DNA of 13,404 nt from Methanocellaceae archaeon UBA148 (GTDB lineage Archaea; Halobacteriota; UBA148), in contig DAHG01000045.1 of NCBI GenBank assembly GCA_002495885.1, forward strand, positions 1-13,404. The letters are read 5' to 3'. A model generated the notes under the pieces. The model had not been told where the DNA came from. It saw nothing but the letters and a program-made list of their open reading frames with translations, and ran no database searches. Below, one piece after another: positions 6,796 to 13,404 of this stretch (position 1 is its first letter; each line of letters begins with the position of its first letter). The translations under genes were made by a program, and so were the position numbers.

Positions 6796-8057
6796 ATTCC
6801 CTCTACCCCCTTGCATTTCAGAATCTTCCTTCCCTCGATTATCACTCTCGACTTCATCAGATCGAATTGCTTGTCAAGATTAGCGAACTCTGGCCATTCC
6901 GTCATTACCAGACAAGCATCAGCTCCTCTCAGGGCGTCGGATGCACACTCTTTAGTAACAAGTTTTGGAAATATTTTCTTCATGGCGGAGTTTGCCACAG
7001 GATCGTAAGCTGAAACCTCGGCTCCCCTCCGCTCTAGCTCAGATATAACGACTATGGACCTAGATTCCCGAATATCATCTGTATCATTCTTGAAGGCCAA
7101 TCCAAGAATTGCTATACGTTTTCCTTCAAGGTTGCCAATCCTATTCTCTAAGAGTTCAATGATTCTGCGTGGTTGATAATCGTTTATTTTGATGACGGAC
7201 TTCAACAGAGAGGGAGACTCTCCAACCATCTCTGCCAATCTAATCAATGAAAGCAGATCTTTGGGAAAGCAGCTCCCTCCGAAACCAGCACCAGCATTTA
7301 AAAAATGAGGAGAAATTCGTGGGTCCATTCCTACACCATTCATAACTTCGTAGACATCTATTCCCAATCTCTTACAAATATTTCCTACCTCATTGGAAAA
7401 AGAAATCTTAGTAGCCAAAAAGGCATTCGAAGCATACTTGATCATCTCTGCCTCTTGTATGCCTGTTCTGATGATCGGAGCATTGAGCCCATGGTAGGCA
7501 GCTTCGACGATATCACCTGCATTTGAATCCGAGCTGCCAATGACAATGCGATTCGGCTTAAGGAAATCCTGGACAGCCAGACCCTCTCGGAGGAATTCTG
7601 GATTCATGGCGAAACCTAATTTCAAATTGTGAAGACCAGAATGCTCTAATACTACAGGCATAACGACGCTCTCTGTAGTGCCTGGAGGCACGGTGCTCTT
7701 CACTACAACGACATGGTATCCTTCTAGATCTTGCAGCGCTTTGCCTAACGAAATACAGGCTGATTCGATCATCGACAGATCTGTGCTGCCATTTTTTTGG
7801 GAAGGGCTTCCAACACAGATAAAAGATAAATCAGAATCGGAAATATCGTCATAGCATGCTGTGGCACTAAGAGAATGACCTGCATAGGCAGAGAGGAGAT
7901 TGTCTAAGCCTTTTTCGTAAATGGGCGAGATACCTGAGTTGATCTTTTCAACCTTTTCAGGGTCAACCTCAACAATGTTAACCTTATGCCCCATTTCGGC
8001 AAAGCATGCTGCTGATACGAGACCTACATAACCCCCACCTATTACTGATATCCGCAT
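6786..8057 (-). CDS. ugd: UDP-glucose 6-dehydrogenase
   Basis: A 423-residue UDP-glucose/GDP-mannose dehydrogenase-family enzyme, oxidising UDP-glucose to UDP-glucuronate with two NAD+. It has the N-terminal Rossmann motif GGGYVGL (7-13), STVPPGTT (121-128), NPEFLREG (152-159), the Lys/Asn helix EMIKYASNAF (204-213), the catalytic Cys263 in FGGSCFPKD (259-267), and GLAFKNDTDDIRESRS (319-334) in the UDP-binding domain. All key residues are present and the length is normal. UDP-GlcNAc- or UDP-ManNAc-oxidising relatives share these motifs, and a decayed wecB lies in the same locus, so a ManNAc dehydrogenase role is possible; the EFLREG form favours UDP-glucose. The ATG at 8057 has a GAGGCGAT site upstream. 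A 158-base gap precedes the gene, so it may head its own transcript. Confidence 0.9.
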   Translation of the reverse strand: MRISVIGGGYVGLVSAACFAEMGHKVNIVEVDPEKVEKINSGISPIYEKGLDNLLSAYAGHSLSATACYDDISDSDLSFICVGSPSQKNGSTDLSMIESACISLGKALQDLEGYHVVVVKSTVPPGTTESVVMPVVLEHSGLHNLKLGFAMNPEFLREGLAVQDFLKPNRIVIGSSDSNAGDIVEAAYHGLNAPIIRTGIQEAEMIKYASNAFLATKISFSNEVGNICKRLGIDVYEVMNGVGMDPRISPHFLNAGAGFGGSCFPKDLLSLIRLAEMVGESPSLLKSVIKINDYQPRRIIELLENRIGNLEGKRIAILGLAFKNDTDDIRESRSIVVISELERRGAEVSAYDPVANSAMKKIFPKLVTKECASDALRGADACLVMTEWPEFANLDKQFDLMKSRVIIEGRKILKCKGVEGICW

Positions 8058-8118
8058 CTATTATATCGCCTCTTGAAAAGCGTAGCTTAATTTTTGCACG
8101 AACTTTCGTTTCAATGTC

Positions 8119-8130
8119 ATCTTATATGAT
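8119..8130 (-). promoter_or_regulatory. Possible archaeal TATA box upstream of ugd
   Basis: In the 158-base gap before ugd the minus strand carries ATCATATAAGAT, with ATATAA about 65 bases before the ATG. If transcription begins about 25 bases downstream, the leader would be about 40 bases and contain the ribosome binding site. This rests on AT-rich pattern and spacing only. In an AT-rich region such matches are frequent. Confidence 0.3.
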
Positions 8131-8215
8131 GTCGTAAAGAAGGTTCATTCATGATTTGCAGAATGTTTAAAAATTATTTCGCACCATCTCTTAAGTTACG
8201 CAGTTTGAATAGCTG

Positions 8216-9745
8216 TCAATTTATCCTGATATGCATTGACCAGGGACCAGTGATGTAACCTAGGGACGTCAAAAATATTCGGTATATTGTCATCTCAATT
8301 TTTAGCTCAAAACTTCTTCTAAATATATTAGACACACTCTTCAATGAGTCAATGGGATGATAAATAAGTTTCCAGAAAAAGAATTTCGCATAAGCTTTCA
8401 TCCTAAATGAATTTAACGTTATGAAATCGCTCCTCCATGAAGGCGAGAAAGTAAGTTCTTCAAAACCCTTGTAGCCAATGACTTTCCCAAATATCTCTGA
8501 ACCAGGTATTGGTGTCATTATGAAGAGCGCAATTTCGTCGACCCCGCAGGATGCCATTCGCTTGATGAATTGTTCTGTATCTTTTCTGTCTTCATTTGTT
8601 TCTCCAGGATAACCAAGGACAAAGCAAGCTTGGCTCTTAATGCCCAAAATATGCATTTTGTTAGCCATTTCAAGACTGTAGGCATGGTTAAATGGCTTCT
8701 TCATCATCTTAAGCACACGTGCTGAGCCAGATTCAGGAGAAAAGGATATATATTTGCATCCAGCTTTTTTCATCCAGTAAAGAGTATTTTCATCTAGCGT
8801 CTCTATCTTCGTGCCGGAAACTAGCTTCCAGATAACATCAAGCTTTCTTCTTTGAATTTCTTTGCAGATTTCTATTATTCGTTTCTTGTCTAATGTCGGA
8901 TTAAGGTCCTCTATATGAAACTCTCTTACGTTGAACGTATTGACGCAAAATGCAATCTCATTGGCTACGCTCATCGGACTTCGAGCTCGCCACTTTTTTT
9001 TATTTGTCTCAGGAATTACGCAAAATGCGCAGGAAAAAGTGCACCCTCTTGACGTAATAAGCGGAAGATACTTTCTGGACGAAATTGGTCCATGCCCATA
9101 TCCTATATTCCAATAGTTTTCTAAAGGCATCAAGTCCCACGCAGGGTATGGTATACTATCAAAGTCAGAGATATTCTCGATCATCTCAACTGGTGCATCA
9201 AAGTCCCTTTTGTATATAACGCCGTCAATTTTTTTTTCGTGTCTCGAATCACGGATGTAGCCCAGAAGCTTTTCAGTTCTTATCTCTAATTCACCCAATA
9301 TAACATAATCCGCATTCCTAGACAAGAATTCATGGGTAACATTTTTTAAGGAATAAGCAACGACAGACTGAGTGTTCTCAAGAATAATAATTGGTATGCT
9401 GGAATCTTTCGCCCTTATTTTGGAAATCAAATCGAGAGTTATTGGGTGCGTAACGACGGATTCCGCATAAATGCATATCACGTCCGTTTTGCCAGGCAAC
9501 CTTTGGATGATCTCGGAGATCGATAAGCCATGAACTATATAATTTTTTTCGACTCTGAAATTAGAAGGAGACATGCCGAATGCGTCTATGATACCAACAT
9601 CGAATCCCTTAGAACGAAGATATCCCGCGAGATATACTAGCATTACCGGCATATAGGGGATGCCACTACCGAAAAGATCTCCCTTCTGTGTCAATATATT
9701 GGGGCTAATCAAAGTAACTTTCATATCATGATATAATAATCGCAT
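8216..9745 (-). CDS. Cobalamin-binding-type radical SAM protein
   Basis: A 509-residue protein with the layout of class B radical SAM enzymes. An N-terminal B12-binding-like Rossmann domain (about 9-165; MPVMLVYLAGYLRSKGFDV and GELEIRTEKLL are typical segments) precedes the radical SAM core. The [4Fe-4S] cysteines are Cys235, Cys239 and Cys242 in CTFSCAFC, followed by SPESGSARVL (336-345) and LGYPGETNEDR (377-387). The C-terminal 70 residues are basic and aromatic. I do not see the DxHxxG histidine motif in the N-domain, as in many members of this family, so base-off cobalamin binding is not assured. Family members methylate unactivated carbons or do ring chemistry. Next to a methyltransferase and a flavoprotein in a glycan locus, tailoring of a sugar or lipid carrier is my inference. 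The start could instead be ATG 9724 (MKVTLISPN), seven codons later; neither start has a strong ribosome binding site. Confidence 0.85.
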   Translation of the reverse strand: MRLLYHDMKVTLISPNILTQKGDLFGSGIPYMPVMLVYLAGYLRSKGFDVGIIDAFGMSPSNFRVEKNYIVHGLSISEIIQRLPGKTDVICIYAESVVTHPITLDLISKIRAKDSSIPIIILENTQSVVAYSLKNVTHEFLSRNADYVILGELEIRTEKLLGYIRDSRHEKKIDGVIYKRDFDAPVEMIENISDFDSIPYPAWDLMPLENYWNIGYGHGPISSRKYLPLITSRGCTFSCAFCVIPETNKKKWRARSPMSVANEIAFCVNTFNVREFHIEDLNPTLDKKRIIEICKEIQRRKLDVIWKLVSGTKIETLDENTLYWMKKAGCKYISFSPESGSARVLKMMKKPFNHAYSLEMANKMHILGIKSQACFVLGYPGETNEDRKDTEQFIKRMASCGVDEIALFIMTPIPGSEIFGKVIGYKGFEELTFSPSWRSDFITLNSFRMKAYAKFFFWKLIYHPIDSLKSVSNIFRRSFELKIEMTIYRIFLTSLGYITGPWSMHIRIN

Positions 9746-9804
9746 TAGCTCATTAGACAGCGTTGCTTTTGTTCGGATAGTCTATTCAGCTCATTCGCTT
9801 AAAC

Positions 9805-11205
9805 TCAGTCAATTGTCTGGTAGCTCTCAAAAGTTTTTCTTAATTTTCTCCAATCTGCTTGATCGTTGCTATCAACTATATTTTGCGCAGTTTTAATGCC
9901 CATATCCATACAATCTGCCATTCCAACGTAATTGAAATAGCCCAATCTGCCAATAGAATAAAGGTTCATGATTCCATCGAGATATTCCATTACAATTTCC
10001 CTGTTTTTTTTATGATTAATATCGTAAACAGGATAAGCATTCTTTATCCTCTTTGTGAACGAGTCGATGACATCTTTTGCTGAAATGATCCCACTTTTCT
10101 CAAGTTGCTTAATGACAATATCGACCAATTTTTTTTCATCCATATGCCATTCTGCACTTTCTTGAGAACAAGTTATTTCTGCGGAAAGAACTGTAATGCC
10201 TTTTGGTATCATAAAAGGACTAAAACTTTTTTGTTCAAATATTCGATTAAATGAATATGCTTCCTCTGGGAAGAAGATCCAATTATCTTCAAATAGATGA
10301 TCCTTTGAAATAACTAAATAAACTAATATTAAATTTTTGTGTTTCAATAAATCTACTGCGTTTAAAATGTTTTGAGGTGGCATAGGATTTATCATATGAA
10401 TAAGGTTGGCTAGAGGCATAGTAGATATAAAATGATCAGCATCGAATGATGCGCCATCGGAAAGCTCTACTGAGATAACTCTTCCTTTTTCAACGCTTAA
10501 TCGCGTGACACCTCTACCCAGATGAATATTGCCATTACTTTGTATTATTTTTTCTGCCATCTTTTTTGAAAGATCTATGATTCCGTTACGTGGATAATTA
10601 AATGTTGATGCACTTATTTCTCTTTTTCCATGGTCACCCATTATTTTCCTTTTTGCCAGCTCTGAGAGGCTTGGAATTGGCACTCTGCTTTCTGCAAGAC
10701 TTGAAGCTAGGGTTTTTGGCTCACCCCATATCTTCTTTGCATATGGAAAGAATACTAGGGAACATAGGCTTTTCCCGAATCGATTTATTAGATATGACTC
10801 ATATGAATCATCTCGAACTTTTGAAACCTTGGAATTTAATATTGCATACAAATAAGAAATACCAATGCCCATGGTAATTGAAGGGTTCATCCTAAAAATA
10901 AGTTGAAAAATTGTTACAGGATAATCAAAATATTTCCCCTCTAGCCGGATCCTGCTTTTCTTCTCAATTTCCAATAAATCTGGTCCTAATAATTTCTTGA
11001 TCTCGGCATATACATCATCTAATTGTGTATATATCTTGTGCGGCCCGTAGTCTAACTTGCATTCACCATGTGAAAATGTCGAAGATATTCCTCCAATTAC
11101 ATCCTCCTTCTCAAAAACATTTATGCGGAATCCATTCTCAGCAAGTTTCCAGGCAGCAGAAAGACCCGAAACGCCTGCACCAATTATTGCCACATCTTTA
11201 GACAT
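9805..11205 (-). CDS. FAD-dependent oxidoreductase/mutase, UDP-galactopyranose mutase / PPOX-like
   Basis: A 466-residue flavoprotein with an N-terminal FAD dinucleotide-binding motif GAGVSG (9-14) ending in the ribose-binding acid of VFEK (30-33) and IGG (37-39). Several segments recall UDP-galactopyranose mutase: YGPHKIYT (53-60; family GPHIFHT), AKKIWGEPKTLASSLAESRV (family KxWG-P-L motif) and the C-terminal IGRLGYFNYV followed by DMG (family GRL-x-Y-x-Y-x-DM). The KxWG region is shared with protoporphyrinogen-oxidase-like and amine-oxidase-like proteins (COG1232), and the protein is longer than typical bacterial UGM (about 370-390). So the choice is open between a UDP-Galp to UDP-Galf mutase-like enzyme and a sugar or lipid oxidase. 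It overlaps the methyltransferase gene by 8 bases (ATGTCTAA) and precedes the radical SAM gene by 60, suggesting one functional set. The coding sequence is AT-rich. Confidence 0.82.
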   Translation of the reverse strand: MSKDVAIIGAGVSGLSAAWKLAENGFRINVFEKEDVIGGISSTFSHGECKLDYGPHKIYTQLDDVYAEIKKLLGPDLLEIEKKSRIRLEGKYFDYPVTIFQLIFRMNPSITMGIGISYLYAILNSKVSKVRDDSYESYLINRFGKSLCSLVFFPYAKKIWGEPKTLASSLAESRVPIPSLSELAKRKIMGDHGKREISASTFNYPRNGIIDLSKKMAEKIIQSNGNIHLGRGVTRLSVEKGRVISVELSDGASFDADHFISTMPLANLIHMINPMPPQNILNAVDLLKHKNLILVYLVISKDHLFEDNWIFFPEEAYSFNRIFEQKSFSPFMIPKGITVLSAEITCSQESAEWHMDEKKLVDIVIKQLEKSGIISAKDVIDSFTKRIKNAYPVYDINHKKNREIVMEYLDGIMNLYSIGRLGYFNYVGMADCMDMGIKTAQNIVDSNDQADWRKLRKTFESYQTID

Positions 11206-12136
11206 TTCTTATTTTCCTCGCAACTATATCTTTCTGACTGGCGTAGTATGGAATCTGTACATCATTTAATCCTGTAAAATTAAGTACCCCTTGAATCGAT
11301 CCTAAGAAGGAAACCGATGACTTGTCACCGCTGAGGTTTCTAGCCATGTTAACCATATAGCCGATTTTGAGCCGTTGAAAATGCCTCTTGCTTTTAATTA
11401 CCTTAAAACCGGTTTCATTTAGCATTTTTTCGAGGGTCTTCGGAGTGAAATAGTACAAATGATGGGATAAAAAGAACCACCATTTTCTTCCAAATATCTT
11501 TGAAAAAATGCTGCCGTAATCAGGGTAGCTAATGATTAGTACGCCATCATCTTTCATCACCCTATTTGCCTCTAACAATCCAGATTTAGGATTAGGCATA
11601 TGTTCAAGAACATCCCACATAGTAATAATGTCGAATCTCTTATCGCCCAGCTTGGCTTCTTCTAAGGTGCTGGACAATACTTCAACATCAAACTTTTTCC
11701 TTCCATAATCCCCGAGCCACTTGTTGGGTTCAATGCCTAATACGTTCCATCCGCTATCCTTTGCGACTTTTAGGAAAAATCCTGCTGCACATCCTACATC
11801 CAACAACGAGCCCTTCTTTTTCGCGTATTTTTCTGCAAATTCCAGGCATTCACCGAATGTAGCTATTCTGCCTGCTTCCTGAGAAACATAAACCTCATCG
11901 TCTCCCTCTGAGCAAGCTTTAATTATTATACCCGCATCAAGTCGCGGATTGATGTAAACAAGGCCGCAATTATTGCATCTGACTACTTGATCCGTACAGA
12001 GAACACCCTTAGCTGCAGAATACATGTCATTTATTTCAACTGATTTTTCTGGGACAACCTTCTCATAGACAACCGAGTAATCGTCCAAACCGCAGAGGTT
12101 GCATGGAATATTAATTTCTTTAGGATCATCTAACAT
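11198..12136 (-). CDS. Zinc-ribbon class I SAM-dependent methyltransferase
   Basis: A 312-residue protein. An N-terminal four-cysteine zinc ribbon (CNLC at 12-15 and CNNCGLVYINPR at 54-65) precedes a Rossmann methyltransferase domain. That domain has SAM motif I LLDVGCAAGF (111-120), the acidic end of strand 2 in GIEPN (134-138), and MWDVLEHMPNP (173-183). YPDYGSIFSKIFGRKWW (204-220) and HHLYYFTPKTL (225-235) are typical of the Methyltransf_23-type proteins in polysaccharide loci. Zinc-ribbon methyltransferases of this build include sugar C-methyltransferases, but the target here is unknown. The frame can be opened at a TTG (12151), but the ATG at 12136 has GGAG nine bases upstream and that site lies inside the longer version, so I use the ATG. 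This is the first intact gene of the AT-rich block and overlaps the flavoprotein gene by 8 bases. Confidence 0.88.
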   Translation of the reverse strand: MLDDPKEINIPCNLCGLDDYSVVYEKVVPEKSVEINDMYSAAKGVLCTDQVVRCNNCGLVYINPRLDAGIIIKACSEGDDEVYVSQEAGRIATFGECLEFAEKYAKKKGSLLDVGCAAGFFLKVAKDSGWNVLGIEPNKWLGDYGRKKFDVEVLSSTLEEAKLGDKRFDIITMWDVLEHMPNPKSGLLEANRVMKDDGVLIISYPDYGSIFSKIFGRKWWFFLSHHLYYFTPKTLEKMLNETGFKVIKSKRHFQRLKIGYMVNMARNLSGDKSSVSFLGSIQGVLNFTGLNDVQIPYYASQKDIVARKIRNV

Positions 12137-12145
12137 GTATTCTAA

Positions 12146-12149
12146 CTCC
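12146..12149 (-). promoter_or_regulatory. Ribosome binding site fixing the methyltransferase start
   Basis: GGAG, continuing GTTAGA, stands nine bases before the ATG at 12136 on the minus strand. It lies within what would be the first codons of a version started at the TTG at 12151, so the shorter protein is preferred. Confidence 0.6.
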
Positions 12150-12198
12150 AATATTGAATATTTTGCACAGATTTTACAGAGACAATGAGAATTTGAGA

Positions 12199-12208
12199 AT
12201 TTATTTGA
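12199..12208 (-). promoter_or_regulatory. Possible archaeal TATA box ahead of the methyltransferase operon
   Basis: The minus strand reads CAAATAAATT about 63 bases before the ATG at 12136. The spacing matches the candidate ahead of ugd and allows a leader of about 40 bases. It sits just at the change from the GC-rich decayed zone to the AT-rich block. Pattern and distance are the only evidence. Confidence 0.3.
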
Positions 12209-12376
12209 GGCTCACTCATCCGGGTCGCTTTCCCGATACAGTGGCCATGCACGTGGCTTGTCCTTTCCAGCTTCACCAGGACCATGAACAGCATCGACCA
12301 TTATAGGGTAAGCTCCGGATAGCGGGACATCAGTAACTCAAGCCCCACCAACTCAGCGAGTTAGTCTCGGCTTAAA
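12209..12376. other. Intergenic stretch, no recognisable gene
   Basis: GC-rich sequence between the wecB remnant and the AT-rich block. The minus strand has one 29-codon open frame (12301-12212) ending DKPRAWPLYRESDPDE, without a clear ribosome binding site or a family I recognise. It may be debris of the gene that formerly followed wecB, but I cannot support that. Confidence 0.4.
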
Positions 12377-12720
12377 TCACCCGAAACGATTACGCAAAGA
12401 ATCCAGGATTAGATTGCCTGCCTTGCCATCACCAAAGGGATTCTTCCACCCACCACTTTGCCATAGCATTTGCCTGGTCGCTTTGAGCATCTTGATGGCG
12501 CGCATTCCAGCCAGCATATTCGCCCCCACATCCAGCGTCTCCGGCCTCTCTGTGTTATTATCTCGCAACGTCACACAGGGTACTCCCAGGATGCACGTCT
12601 CCTCCTGGCCTCCCACCCGAGTCCGTTAGCGCCAGTCTGGCATTGGGCTCCCGGTTGCAGGAACCACAGCGGCTCTATTGATCTTGAGGCCGTCGAGATC
12701 GAAGCCGAATTCTTCATCTT
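12377..12720 (-). pseudogene. wecB: Decayed UDP-N-acetylglucosamine 2-epimerase (C-terminal remnant)
   Basis: The minus strand holds the C-terminal part of a WecB-type epimerase that makes UDP-ManNAc. Clear blocks in order: EEFGFDLDGLKI; IEPLWFLQ (family IEPLGYLDFL); REPNARLALTDSGG (family LTDSGG); GQEETCILGVPCVTLRDNNT followed by ERPETLDVGANMLAG; and GGWKNPFGDGKAG. The last two blocks form one open frame (79 codons from 12616, stop at 12377). The earlier blocks lie in different frames, so at least three small insertions or deletions are needed to join them: near GLKI/IEPL, near LQ/REP, and near DSGG/GQEE. About two thirds of the gene is absent upstream, including the N-terminal domain. It is non-functional as read. 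The GC-rich codons match the flanking GT2 gene rather than the AT-rich block, so it is probably part of the older locus. Confidence 0.85.
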
Positions 12721-12722
12721 CG

Positions 12723-12803
12723 TGTCTTTGTGGTGAAGTCCGCGGATTCAATTCGACACCAATTAAGCCCTGGTGATTTACAGGGAATAGAACCACATAG
12801 GCA
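12723..12803. repeat. Imperfect inverted repeat (ACCACA-WAG-RCA arms)
   Basis: The minus strand at 12734-12723 reads ACCACAAAGACA, and the plus strand at 12792-12803 reads ACCACATAGGCA: 10 of 12 bases match in inverted orientation, 57 bases apart. The plus arm continues into TATAGCGCACAAAGG and the minus arm into CGAAGATGAAG, both in the same A/C/G-rich, T-poor style. They resemble short dispersed intergenic repeats seen in many prokaryotic genomes. The pair lies where recognisable wecB sequence ends, so it may mark a deletion or insertion end. Confidence 0.45.
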
Positions 12804-12957
12804 TATAGCGCACAAAGGACTCACTTAAAAATCCGTTATACTGCAAAGATTAGACTGATCTTTGTTGTCAATATTTGTGTATGCCAACACTGAAAATGAT
12901 GACTCAATTATCCCTCATCGCTTCTTATCACCATAGCGATGCGAACTGCTCTTCTCT
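12804..12957. other. Intergenic region downstream of the GT2 gene
   Basis: No gene seen. It contains a perfect 7-bp inverted repeat (CAAAGAT at 12844-12850, ATCTTTG at 12858-12864, 7-base loop) about 95 bases after the GT2 stop. On the minus strand a short T5 run follows about 15 bases later. It could assist termination of the GT2 transcript, but the T-run is weak and not adjacent. Confidence 0.3.
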
Positions 12958-13404
12958 TCACTTTTCACGGAAAAGCTCGCTCTTGCATTCAAATAGTATC
13001 CTGGAGATGGAATGGAGAATTATTCCAGTCAGTGCCATGAACGACCCCACCAGCGTCAGCAGCACCATGAGCAGCGTCGGAGCATACTGCAGACTTCCCC
13101 CGTGGGCGAAGATCCTCAGGAACTCGAGGCCCATCAAGATCCCGGTCCCAGCCAGTAGCAGCCCGGGTGCTGTGAAGTAATACAGCGGTCTTCGGAGCTC
13201 CATATCGTGCAACACCTTGAGCAGCACCCGCACCCCGTGCGTTACGGGATGCTCGCTTGAGCCGTCCACATCATAGCGCACCCCGATCTCCACCTCGGTG
13301 ATGCGCAAACCGGCAGCAGCCGCATCAGCCAGCATCTCGCTCTCGATGGCAAGACCATTCTGATGGAAGCGGAAGACATCTTTGGCCCGCCCGGAGAAAG
13401 CCCG
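12958..13404 (-). CDS. GT2-family polyprenol-phosphate glycosyltransferase, C-terminal part
   Basis: The frame is open from the window edge to a TGA at 12958, giving the last 148 residues. It begins RAFSGRA, the conserved segment that follows the SGFR motif region in dolichyl-phosphate mannose synthase-like GT2 enzymes. FHQNGLAIESEMLADAAAAG (the ESEM element near the active site) follows, then ITEVEIGVRYD. Two hydrophobic segments, about 75-97 and 107-133 of this piece, should be membrane helices, as in archaeal and bacterial polyprenyl-phosphate sugar transferases with a two-helix anchor. The enzyme would load a sugar from a nucleotide donor onto a polyprenyl phosphate at the cytoplasmic membrane face. 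The catalytic N-terminal half with the DxD motif is outside the window. Codon use is GC-rich. It lies upstream of the decayed wecB in the same direction. Confidence 0.88.
   Translation of the reverse strand, partial: RAFSGRAKDVFRFHQNGLAIESEMLADAAAAGLRITEVEIGVRYDVDGSSEHPVTHGVRVLLKVLHDMELRRPLYYFTAPGLLLAGTGILMGLEFLRIFAHGGSLQYAPTLLMVLLTLVGSFMALTGIILHSISRILFECKSELFREK

Noticed and set aside
6613..7013. Several plus-strand open frames near the nucleotidyltransferase/ugd overlap
   Set aside because: They oppose two genes with full catalytic motifs, and their translations show no domain.
12212..12301. Twenty-nine-codon minus-strand frame
   Set aside because: No ribosome binding site, no recognisable family, and it lies in a decayed zone. 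Mentioned only within the intergenic entry.
12414..12736. Plus-strand open frames over the wecB remnant
   Set aside because: The minus strand gives unmistakable WecB blocks; the plus translations have no motif.
1..13404. CRISPR array, tRNA or rRNA genes, transposase
   Set aside because: I saw no regularly spaced repeats, cloverleaf-like sequence or rRNA signature, and no transposase motif in any frame. Weak or very short elements could be missed by eye.

Overview
All genes I can support lie on the minus strand, so transcription runs from high to low coordinates. The window is a surface-glycan (exopolysaccharide or glycoprotein-glycan) locus. It holds three GT4 glycosyltransferases, the C-terminus of a membrane-anchored GT2 glycosyltransferase, a sugar-1-phosphate nucleotidyltransferase, a UDP-glucose dehydrogenase, an NAD-dependent sugar epimerase, a PaaK/CapK-type adenylate-forming ligase, a cobalamin-binding-type radical SAM protein, a UGM/PPOX-like flavoprotein and a zinc-ribbon SAM methyltransferase. 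Two genes are decayed: a wecB fragment and an epimerase 5' fragment. The best guess for the host is a GC-rich methanogenic archaeon of the Methanomicrobiales type. The reasons are the PaaK/F390-synthetase-like ligase, the two-helix polyprenol-phosphate GT2 tail, GGAG/GGTG-like ribosome binding sites and oligo-T tracts. This is an inference; a bacterium is not excluded.

Layout in transcription order: (1) 13404-12958, GC-rich GT2 C-terminus. (2) 12957-12152, a decayed zone with a frameshifted wecB (UDP-GlcNAc 2-epimerase) remnant and a short inverted repeat. (3) 12136-4842, an AT-rich block: methyltransferase, flavoprotein, radical SAM, UDP-glucose dehydrogenase, nucleotidyltransferase, GT4. 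It ends in a truncated epimerase start whose ATG lies inside the last codons of the GT4. (4) 4690-4494, AT-rich spacer with a T10 tract on the transcribed strand. (5) 4493-1140, a tightly overlapping set: GC-rich intact epimerase, ligase, GT4. (6) 1072-1, a GT4 running off the window, AT-rich in its N-terminal half and GC-rich in its C-terminal half.

How the genes may fit together: the nucleotidyltransferase would make UDP-glucose (or dTDP-glucose), the dehydrogenase UDP-glucuronate, and the epimerase the 4-epimer (UDP-GalA, or UDP-Gal). The GT4 enzymes would build the glycan, and the GT2 would load a sugar onto a polyprenyl phosphate. The methyltransferase, flavoprotein, radical SAM protein and ligase look like tailoring enzymes. 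I see no flippase, polymerase or oligosaccharyltransferase, so the locus must continue outside the window or rely on distant genes.

The most striking structural feature is mosaicism. The GC-rich/AT-rich changeovers fall inside or at the ends of genes (near 571, near 4500-4700, near 12200). Broken copies of the same enzyme families sit at two of these seams, as expected for repeated cassette exchange.
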